NCBI GenBank assembly: GCA_003448835.1
Contig: DLXM01000299.1
Location: 1-5,519, forward strand
DNA length: 5,519 bases
Source of the DNA: Bacteroidota bacterium
GTDB taxonomy: Bacteria > Bacteroidota > Rhodothermia > Balneolales > HLUCCA01
Direction: 5' to 3'
Shown: one piece after another, positions 1 to 5,519 of the stretch
Layout of the letters: every line of letters starts with the position of its first letter
Position numbering within the stretch: the stretch's first letter is position 1
Notes under the pieces: model-generated
What the model saw: only the letters and a program-made list of their open reading frames with translations
Database searches by the model: none
What the model was told of the DNA's origin: nothing
Position numbers and translations under genes: made by a program

Positions 1-14
1 CAAGGAGTTTTCAG

Positions 15-64
15 TTCAGTCGAGTAAGCGGACCGCATTGCTACCGCCAGCTTACTCGACTGAA
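15..64. repeat. Perfect 15-bp inverted repeat (hairpin)
   Basis: TTCAGTCGAGTAAGC at 15-29 is exactly complementary to GCTTACTCGACTGAA at 50-64, giving a 15-bp stem around a 20-base loop. The loop region contains a repeated ACCGC (32-36 and 43-47) and a small GCGG-A-CCGC palindrome at 28-36. There is no T run after the stem (TACAGGGG follows), so it is not a standard intrinsic terminator on this strand. It could be the end structure of an upstream transcript, a dispersed palindromic repeat, or a recombination site. The sequence alone cannot separate these. The repeat itself is certain; its role is unknown. Confidence 0.85.
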
Positions 65-101
65 TACAGGGGTAGCCTTACATCTCAGGCATAATGGAGT
101 A

Positions 102-115
102 TTTGTGATCACCAA
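102..115. promoter_or_regulatory. Candidate operator palindrome
   Basis: The core GTGATCAC (105-112) is a perfect 8-bp palindrome. Symmetry continues outward with TT/AA after one mismatched pair, giving a 14-bp site with 12 symmetric positions about 84 bases upstream of the first start codon. It superficially resembles half-sites of CRP/FNR-type regulators but lacks their usual spacer, so no regulator is assigned. A palindrome of this size could also be chance. Confidence 0.25.
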
Positions 116-130
116 GTGTTTCTAAAAAAC

Positions 131-162
131 AAAAAAGGTGCTAGGATTCGCCTCTTTTATTT
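131..162. terminator. Intrinsic-terminator-like stem-loop, possibly bidirectional
   Basis: The left arm AAAAAAGGTG (131-140) pairs with CGCCTCTTTT (149-158) with one mismatch and one G-U pair, around the 8-base loop CTAGGATT. On the + strand the stem leads into TTTTATTT. On the - strand the same stem is followed by a longer T tract, because the + strand reads AAAAAACAAAAAA at 125-136. It probably ends an upstream transcript. Its position 37 bases before the first gene means either that the operon promoter lies at or after it, or that it works as a leader attenuator. The stem is short, so its strength is uncertain. Confidence 0.5.
140..147 (+). promoter_or_regulatory. Possible extended -10 promoter element for the operon
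   Basis: TGCTAGGAT (139-147) fits an extended -10 pattern: a TG dinucleotide one base before a hexamer matching TATAAT at 4 of 6 positions. The -35 region 17 bases upstream (TTTCTA, 119-124) is poor. Transcription from here would begin around 153-156 and give a leader of about 45 bases. It overlaps the loop of the stem-loop at 131-162, so the assignment is tentative, but no better promoter was seen between that stem-loop and the first start codon. Confidence 0.2.
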
Positions 163-198
163 CAGCACTGACATACCATCCACAAGAAGGATTTCAAA

Positions 199-2256
199 AT
201 GCCTAAAAAACATCATGTAACCATTATTGGTCTTGGACCAAGAGGTGTTAATTTAGTTGACCGCTTACTCGCTAACATCACCGTGATAAACGATACAGGA
301 AGGCTACACCTACACATTATTGAACCAGGATATTTGGGATGCGGTGTTCACACCATAGATCAGCCATCTTCTCTGCTTGTTAATACGGTTGCAAGTCAAA
401 TCACCATGTATACCGACGAATCTGTCGTTGGTGCGGGTCCTGCTTTACCTGGACCTTGCTTGTACTCTTGGGTACAGGCTGAAGGTTACAAATATGATGA
501 AGCATCAAGGCAATATAAAAAATTTACTGGTCGTGACATCCATGAGAATGATTATCTTCCGCGTGCTATTTTTGGACAATATTTGAATGCGACGGCTCAT
601 ACCATTCTTGACCAACTCCAACAATATTGCGAGATTACGGTTTATTCACAAAAAGCGGTGAGTATCGAAAAATTGGGAAAACACCAATTTAATATCCAAC
701 TAGAAGATCAGACGATCATTCCATCCAATTATGTTTTTTTAACAACAGGCCATGCGACGAATAATTTAACAACAACAGAACAATCCATACTTAAAAGGGT
801 ATCTGAGCTAACGAGTATTAATCCTAATTTATCTTTTGTTGCGAATCCTTATCCAGTGATCAAAGTAACACAACCGATCCATAACAACATGTCAATTGCA
901 ATTGAAGGGTTTGGATTAACAGCAACAGATATTATCTCTGAGTTGACTATTGGCAAAGGGGGACGCTTCGAAGTCGCCGGCAATATAAAACACTACCGTT
1001 ATATACCTTCCGGGAAAGAACCTAAAAAAATTATTATTTATTCAAACACGGGTCTTCCTTTCGCCGGGCGTGCGATGAATCAAAAAGGTGTTTCTGGGCA
1101 ATACAAGCCCATTTTCTTTACCCTGGATGCGATTCAAACGTTACGTAACGAAAGAGGTATTGGTCTTCAGAAACAATTGGACTTTGAAGCGCATGTGTTA
1201 CCCTTACTACTCGCGGAAATGAGGTATTGCTATGTCATCACATTTCTCAAGCGTGAAATAAAGGACGAACACGCCATTCAGACATTTTCAAATCAATGGA
1301 TTGAAAACAAAGATCAACCTGATCATTTGGATCGAATTGAACATGATGCAATTGGTTATGAAAATCGATTTAATTGGCAAGTCATTATGAATCCAATGTC
1401 GGATCAAATATTCCCATCTGAAGACGCATACCGTGCTTGGTTATTAAACTATCTTAGACAAGATATAGAAGCGAGCTTTGAAGGAAACGTTGTTCATCCC
1501 TTTAAAGCGGCATGTGATGTATTAAGAGATGTTCGAGATACTATTCGTTCTGTGATTGATTTCTCGGGATTGACGCCCGAGTCTCATCGGGTATTTATGA
1601 CAAAATACATGCCGGTGATGAATCGTATTTCTGTAGGCCCTCCTAAGGAAAGGATTGTTGAACTGTTGGCTTTGATAGAGGCAGACCTGGTTGATATTTT
1701 TGTAGGTTCTTCCCCTAATATACGCTTAAATGAAACCACCGGAACATTTTTTATTCAAGGAAAAAATATAACCGGAGTTACACCTCGTGAGGTCGATCAA
1801 ATAATTAAAGCGCGTATTTCTTCAACAAACCCCACGCAGGACCAATCGCAACTCATGCAAGGTGCGTTAAAAAATGGCTTATTCTGTCCGTTCCAAAATG
1901 GTGATTATACTGCTGGAGGGATTAGAATTGATCGAGAGTTTCATCCAATCAATGCACAGGGAGAGTCTGAAAAAGGACTTTATGCATTAGGGACTGTCGT
2001 TGAAGGGGCAAAATTTTATACTTATATCGTTCCTCGACGTGGTGTCAATTCAACGGCGTTGGTGGATGCAGGTAAATTAATACTAAACTTATTAACGTCC
2101 ATTAAAGCAGAAGAAAAACAACTGAATCGTTTTTCAATGTTTCATCCAAGGTCAGCGACCACCAGTCTAACGCCAACCAGCAATGGCGCTCCATTGGAAA
2201 TAAGTCTGGATAAGCAGACCATAGCTTCTGAAATAACAAGTGGATTGATGTTATAA
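199..2256 (+). CDS. FAD/NAD(P)-binding flavoprotein, CreE-like N-oxygenase candidate
   Basis: A 685-residue cytosolic flavoprotein of the NAD_binding_9 (PF13454) type. A first dinucleotide fold opens the protein with IIGLGPRG (9-16). It is followed by the family blocks LLVNTVASQ (59-67) and YLPRAIFGQYL (119-129) and by the strand-plus-glycine motif VFLTTGH (179-185). A second nucleotide fold begins at IAIEGFGLTATDII (233-246) and is followed by the typical YIPSGKEP (268-275). The C-terminal flavin-contacting part GLYALGTVVEGAKFYT (593-608) is intact, so the gene looks complete. The ATG is supported by AAGAAGGA seven bases upstream. Known members include CreE, which N-oxygenates aspartate to nitrosuccinate in cremeomycin biosynthesis; other members have unknown substrates. 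It is the first gene of an operon with a nitronate monooxygenase, which makes an N-oxygenation role attractive but unproven. The last 45-50 residues are low in conserved features. Confidence 0.85.
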   Translation: MPKKHHVTIIGLGPRGVNLVDRLLANITVINDTGRLHLHIIEPGYLGCGVHTIDQPSSLLVNTVASQITMYTDESVVGAGPALPGPCLYSWVQAEGYKYDEASRQYKKFTGRDIHENDYLPRAIFGQYLNATAHTILDQLQQYCEITVYSQKAVSIEKLGKHQFNIQLEDQTIIPSNYVFLTTGHATNNLTTTEQSILKRVSELTSINPNLSFVANPYPVIKVTQPIHNNMSIAIEGFGLTATDIISELTIGKGGRFEVAGNIKHYRYIPSGKEPKKIIIYSNTGLPFAGRAMNQKGVSGQYKPIFFTLDAIQTLRNERGIGLQKQLDFEAHVLPLLLAEMRYCYVITFLKREIKDEHAIQTFSNQWIENKDQPDHLDRIEHDAIGYENRFNWQVIMNPMSDQIFPSEDAYRAWLLNYLRQDIEASFEGNVVHPFKAACDVLRDVRDTIRSVIDFSGLTPESHRVFMTKYMPVMNRISVGPPKERIVELLALIEADLVDIFVGSSPNIRLNETTGTFFIQGKNITGVTPREVDQIIKARISSTNPTQDQSQLMQGALKNGLFCPFQNGDYTAGGIRIDREFHPINAQGESEKGLYALGTVVEGAKFYTYIVPRRGVNSTALVDAGKLILNLLTSIKAEEKQLNRFSMFHPRSATTSLTPTSNGAPLEISLDKQTIASEITSGLML

Positions 2257-2277
2257 TCATCATTTTTAGGAGCAAGC

Positions 2278-3366
2278 ATGACGAGATTTTCTAATGTATT
2301 AAACAGGTTGAAGCACCCTATCATTCAGGCACCAATGGCAGGTGGAGTTGTGTCATCCGCGATGATTGCTGCTGTCACTAAAGCGGGGGGATTAGGTTCT
2401 TTGCCGCTGGGTTATTTAGATGCGAAAGCAACCGAAGACGCTGTTAAAAAAACGGTTGCTGCGACATCTGGACCGTTTTCCGTGAATGTTTTTATACCAT
2501 CGCCACCTAAATTCATCAGTGCAGAACAAATGAGTCAGATGCTGGAACATGTGAATCAGTATCGCCAAAAATTAGGTCTGAACGACTTAACAGAAGCTCC
2601 TTTTTTGCAAGAGACATCGCCTGAAACCTTGATTGACATTGCTGTCCATCATGGTGTCCGTATTATCAGCTTTACATTTGGTACGCTAAGCGAAGAAACA
2701 ATCAATCGGCTCCATCAAGCCGATGTTGTTGTAATAGGAACTGCGACAACAGTAAACGAAGGGAAATTGTTACAAACATTGGGTTGCGATGCAGTCATTG
2801 CGCAAGGTTTTGAAGCGGGTGGTCATCGTGGTGGTGGTTACATTGAAAATGAGTCCGGTGGCGAAATTGGCACAATGACGCTCATTCCGCAAATGGTGGA
2901 TGCATTAAATATACCGGTGATTGCCACGGGTGGGATTATGGATGGCAGAGGCATTGTCGCTGCATTAACATTAGGCGCATCGGCCGTACAAATGGGTACA
3001 GCTTTTCTAGCATGTAAGGAAAGTTTAGCCTCTGAGTTGCATAAAAAAACATTGCTTGAAAGCCCAGATAATAGCACGTGTATTACATCCGCGTTTACAG
3101 GAAAACCTGTCCGTGGTATAAAAAATGCTTATATTATTGAAACGGAGAAGAGATTCTGTGACAATGAATTACTGGCTTATCCCATCCAACATCAAATCAC
3201 AAAAGATTTTCGAGCGAAAGCGAATCAATCACAGATGACACAATGGGCTTCCTTCTGGGCAGGTCAAGGTCATCGCATGAGTCGACCGTTAACGGTGGCA
3301 GAATTAATGGGAAAATTAAGCCAGGAAATACAAGAAGAAACTCCTAATCATCGTTTTACAAAATGA
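2278..3366 (+). CDS. Nitronate monooxygenase (class I, FMN-dependent)
   Basis: A 362-residue TIM-barrel FMN enzyme of the nitronate monooxygenase (former 2-nitropropane dioxygenase) family. It oxidises alkyl nitronates, typically propionate-3-nitronate, with O2, yielding a carbonyl compound and nitrite. Visible family blocks, in order: the N-terminal IIQAPMAGG (15-23), AGGLGSLP (36-43), FSVNVFIP (67-74), SFTFG (131-135), GTATTVNEG (154-162), the strongly conserved QGFEAGGHRGG (176-186) with its histidine at 183, the FMN-phosphate loop VIATGGI (214-220) with MGTAF (239-243), FTGKPVRGIKN (273-283) and the class I C-terminal WASFWAGQGHR (323-333). Length is close to the usual 320-360 residues and no key block is missing. 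AGGAG five bases before the ATG fixes the start. It lies 21 bases after the flavoprotein gene and overlaps the transporter gene by four bases, so the three are almost certainly co-transcribed. The substrate is not determined by sequence; some family members are quinone reductases. Confidence 0.92.
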   Translation: MTRFSNVLNRLKHPIIQAPMAGGVVSSAMIAAVTKAGGLGSLPLGYLDAKATEDAVKKTVAATSGPFSVNVFIPSPPKFISAEQMSQMLEHVNQYRQKLGLNDLTEAPFLQETSPETLIDIAVHHGVRIISFTFGTLSEETINRLHQADVVVIGTATTVNEGKLLQTLGCDAVIAQGFEAGGHRGGGYIENESGGEIGTMTLIPQMVDALNIPVIATGGIMDGRGIVAALTLGASAVQMGTAFLACKESLASELHKKTLLESPDNSTCITSAFTGKPVRGIKNAYIIETEKRFCDNELLAYPIQHQITKDFRAKANQSQMTQWASFWAGQGHRMSRPLTVAELMGKLSQEIQEETPNHRFTK

Positions 3367-5330
3367 ACGATCAAAAGCCTAACGATTTGACTGACTATTC
3401 TGATGATTCGGTGGATCAGAATAGTGGGCATCACACGTATAAAATAGATTTTGAACTCTTTCGTCAAGTTCGTGATGACCAGTTTTCTTCATTCCAATTA
3501 TCGACAAAACAAATGAATGGTCAATCCGCTCGGATCAATCAACTTTTTTTTGCTAATAATTGGCAGGAAAAAAATCAGACGAGCACCATCAGTAAATCGC
3601 TTTATCTCAGTATAACGCAGTCCACAAGCCAGTCTTTTTCAGCGTATCTCAATGAAATCAAAGAAGATAATCAAGAAATTTATTTTCTCTATCAAGCACT
3701 AGAGCAGCTTGTTTTCCCTGGGTTTGCGATGGATCATCATCTCATTACACAACATTATCAATATGAATCCCTAGCAGTACTGATTCCTCCTCAATACAAG
3801 ACTTACATAGAAGCCATTCGTGCTGTGAAAGGAACCCCTCTTAGTAACATGGTTTCATTAATTATTGCATATGGCGTTGGATTTGGGCCCTACGTGCTGG
3901 GCAATATTGTGACAAGTCAATTAAGTGAAGTTGCATTTTTTGGTCGTTTGATGTTATCAGCATCATCAATTGGCATGGGTGGGTTTCTAAGATTTTGGGT
4001 TGCTAATCAAGTAGATGCGGGTCACGGCAAAAGAGCGATTCTATCGTTGTTATTCTTAGGTATGATTGGGTTAATCGGCATCACGGCTCTCATCAATACC
4101 ATTGATTTGCAGACAGTACATGTGTTTGATCGATATTATTGGGCATTGTTTATATTTAATCTATTGTCCGGTGCAGGTGTTGCTAATTATTCCGCAAGTG
4201 TTGCCATGAGTGCTCAATGTGCACCCAATGATACACCCGCGATTTGGCAAACACGGTTACAAAAAATGGGTATTCATGACCCAGACCATCTTACACGATA
4301 TCTGGCACCTGTTTTACGTCAAAATGCTAAAAAATATGTCGCAATGGTTGCCGGAATTGGCAGTTTATCACCATTCGTCACACTGATGACAGCCGCCTCT
4401 TTAATCCAATACATGCACTTAAAAGGAATCTATGCATTTTTTGGTTCGACGACGTTGATGGGAATTTTATGCACGAAGTGGCTATTGCAAAATTCGATAT
4501 TGGATCAACTTCGAAATCAACATGTACCTGCTCACGCGGCGAAAGAAATAGCCAGTTGGATGGGGCAAACGCTGCAATCGAATCCAGATTTGACGCTGTT
4601 ACAACGATTAAAACAGCTAAATCAGCAACAAATTCATGCGTTAATTGTGGCTTGTTTTAATTATATTACAACCTTTGGTCTATTGCTCGCAATAACCTCC
4701 ACAGGCACATTAACATTATCCCGCCGTGGTATTTCTCCTTCATTAGCAACTTATTATACGGCGGCTATTTCAGGATTATCGTCTCTATCGCGTAGCCTCA
4801 TGACATTCCATCCCTTTCATGTTGATTCGAGTGTGATTACAAATGTTGGCTTTCTTGTCATGATCCCCACATCACTCATTTTTGCACTCAATCCTGATCA
4901 GTCAATTTGGTTACCCATGCTGCTGTTATTCTCAATAGCAAACGGAGTGAGTAATTACGGCGTTTTTGCTCAAATATCAGACACGATGTCAGAAGTAATC
5001 GGTGTAGCAAGTGGTTTCTCAGGTGCAACAGGAGCTATTTCAGGTTTTTTTATTTGTATCGCCTTCGCCTTGTTATCGAGCACAGACAAAACAACCGGCG
5101 AAAAAATAAACGGGATTAAACAAACAACGACCGCAAATGCATATATATTAGCCACTGCTTTTTGTAGCGTCAGTTTATTTTTAAACCTCGTGCATGAATG
5201 CCATCGACGTCCAATACCGACGCCTATTCCATCCAATTCTGATGATCTGTCAGATGTTAGTGACTCTGATGAAATTTTATTAGAAGAGGATCGGTCAGTA
5301 TTCTGTGAGCTTCCGATGGGGTCAGTATAA
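3363..5330 (+). CDS. Divergent NarK/NNP-family major facilitator transporter
   Basis: A 655-residue inner-membrane protein with about 12 predicted membrane segments: roughly 162-186, 190-214, 225-246, 258-284, 325-349, 353-375, 423-450, 461-482, 490-509, 514-538, 545-573 and 591-611. Similarity to nitrate/nitrite porters is seen in GGFLRFW (206-212) with Arg210 in TM2, a motif-A-like VDAGHGKR (217-224), the nitrate-signature-like GAGVANYSAS (270-279), Arg477 in TM8 and SIANGVSNYG (524-533). In NarK the TM2 and TM8 arginines contact the anion, so nitrate, nitrite or a similar anion is the likely cargo. Unusual are a soluble N-terminal extension of about 155 residues, a long hydrophilic insert at about 286-324, and an acidic tail (626-644). 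Its ATG overlaps the previous stop as ATGA and has no visible Shine-Dalgarno, so it is probably translated by coupling. The family call is fairly firm; substrate and direction are inferred. Confidence 0.78.
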   Translation: MNDQKPNDLTDYSDDSVDQNSGHHTYKIDFELFRQVRDDQFSSFQLSTKQMNGQSARINQLFFANNWQEKNQTSTISKSLYLSITQSTSQSFSAYLNEIKEDNQEIYFLYQALEQLVFPGFAMDHHLITQHYQYESLAVLIPPQYKTYIEAIRAVKGTPLSNMVSLIIAYGVGFGPYVLGNIVTSQLSEVAFFGRLMLSASSIGMGGFLRFWVANQVDAGHGKRAILSLLFLGMIGLIGITALINTIDLQTVHVFDRYYWALFIFNLLSGAGVANYSASVAMSAQCAPNDTPAIWQTRLQKMGIHDPDHLTRYLAPVLRQNAKKYVAMVAGIGSLSPFVTLMTAASLIQYMHLKGIYAFFGSTTLMGILCTKWLLQNSILDQLRNQHVPAHAAKEIASWMGQTLQSNPDLTLLQRLKQLNQQQIHALIVACFNYITTFGLLLAITSTGTLTLSRRGISPSLATYYTAAISGLSSLSRSLMTFHPFHVDSSVITNVGFLVMIPTSLIFALNPDQSIWLPMLLLFSIANGVSNYGVFAQISDTMSEVIGVASGFSGATGAISGFFICIAFALLSSTDKTTGEKINGIKQTTTANAYILATAFCSVSLFLNLVHECHRRPIPTPIPSNSDDLSDVSDSDEILLEEDRSVFCELPMGSV

Positions 5331-5346
5331 AATAGACTCTGTCGGG

Positions 5347-5517
5347 TTGATTCACTGTACATTTTTTACAACCATCCTTGAGTAATTCTTGAGTTTGAAA
5401 CTCCAGATCTTGGGTATTCCTGCTGACGCGGGCGTAAGCAACTTTCATGTTTTTTTGTGTCCTATTATCTAATATTTCAAACTGTACCATGACGGTCAGC
5501 AAAAATCGGTGAATCAA
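5347..5517. repeat. 9-bp inverted repeat flanking the recombinase remnant
   Basis: TTGATTCAC at 5347-5355 is exactly complementary to GTGAATCAA at 5509-5517. The two copies bracket the recombinase remnant and its upstream region. A 9-bp match over this distance is unlikely but not impossible by chance. It could reflect ends of a decayed element or recombinase binding sites. Only the short match is certain. Confidence 0.35.
5362..5448 (-). pseudogene. Truncated serine recombinase (resolvase/invertase N-terminus)
   Basis: Read on the minus strand from the ATG at 5448-5446, the protein begins MKVAYARVSRNTQDLEFQ and continues to DGCKK. This is the classic start of a resolvase/invertase-type serine recombinase, with the catalytic serine at residue 9 in YARVS. 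Similarity stops after about 29 residues at 5362, where the family would continue with the rest of a roughly 140-residue catalytic domain and then a DNA-binding domain. The frame runs on without similarity to a stop at 5257, inside the antisense of the transporter's 3' end. Only the beginning of the gene survives, so it cannot encode an active recombinase. The break marks a recombination or insertion junction close to the operon end. A plausible AGGA lies about 11 bases upstream of the ATG. Confidence 0.75.
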
Positions 5518-5519
5518 AT

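Noticed and set aside
3..125. Open + strand frame from the window edge to a stop just before the stem-loop at 131, as a possible C-terminus of an upstream gene
   Set aside because: The 40 residues show no recognisable family pattern, and the frame runs straight through the perfect inverted repeat. Two other + frames are also open for part of this stretch. It could be real, but it is not supported without upstream sequence.
377..586. Small + strand frame within the flavoprotein gene
   Set aside because: It is a shifted reading of the NAD_binding_9 region with no own start signal.
2838..3077. Minus-strand open frame within the nitronate monooxygenase gene
   Set aside because: It lies antisense to the most conserved part of a clear enzyme gene and shows no independent coding signal.
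4469..4660. Small + strand frame within the transporter gene
   Set aside because: Out of frame with a clear membrane protein, composition typical of a shifted reading, no start signal.
4970..5362. 130-residue minus-strand open frame
   Set aside because: It is antisense to the transporter's last membrane helices and acidic tail. It has no family similarity and no convincing ribosome-binding site. Treated as a shadow of the coding strand.
5391..5403. GAGTTTGAAACTC palindrome
   Set aside because: It falls inside the recombinase remnant's coding sequence and is explained by its codons. There is no T tract, and the stem is too short and its single-base centre too tight for a terminator.
1..5519. 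CRISPR array, tRNA or rRNA genes
   Set aside because: No regularly spaced direct repeats, and no tRNA- or rRNA-like sequence recognised in the non-coding stretches, which total only about 390 bases.

Overview
The window looks like a piece of an AT-rich gammaproteobacterial genome. By eye the base composition is low in GC, and Legionella or another Legionellales member is my best guess. That rests on composition and the general look of the proteins, not on any marker gene. Essentially all of it is one compact three-gene operon on the + strand, flanked on the left by about 200 bases of structured non-coding DNA and on the right by the remains of a mobile-element recombinase.

Left flank (1-198): a perfect 15-bp inverted repeat able to form a strong hairpin (15-64), an imperfect palindrome that could be an operator (102-115), and an intrinsic-terminator-like stem-loop with T-rich DNA on its right and A-rich DNA on its left (131-162). 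A possible extended -10 promoter overlaps that stem-loop. A good ribosome-binding site at 184-191 serves the first gene.

Operon (199-5330): (1) a 685-residue two-dinucleotide-fold flavoprotein of the NAD_binding_9 (PF13454) type, the family that includes the aspartate N-oxygenase CreE; (2) 21 bases later, a 362-residue class I nitronate monooxygenase, an FMN enzyme that oxidises alkyl nitronates such as propionate-3-nitronate and releases nitrite; (3) overlapping it by 4 bases (ATGA), a 655-residue divergent NarK/NNP-type major facilitator transporter with a long soluble N-terminal extension and an acidic C-terminal tail. The transporter keeps an arginine in the NarK-equivalent position of both TM2 and TM8, which are the nitrate/nitrite-contacting arginines of NarK.

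The three genes suggest one theme: organic nitro chemistry. The first enzyme could make or reduce an N-oxygenated compound, the second could break down a nitronate to nitrite, and the third could move nitrite, nitrate or a related anion across the inner membrane. The family assignments are well supported. The joint pathway is inference.

Right flank (5331-5519): no clear terminator follows the operon. Within about 30 bases of its stop codon comes the minus-strand N-terminus of a resolvase/invertase-type serine recombinase. Its homology ends after about 29 residues, so the operon appears to sit next to a recombination or insertion scar. This fits a horizontally acquired accessory cassette.
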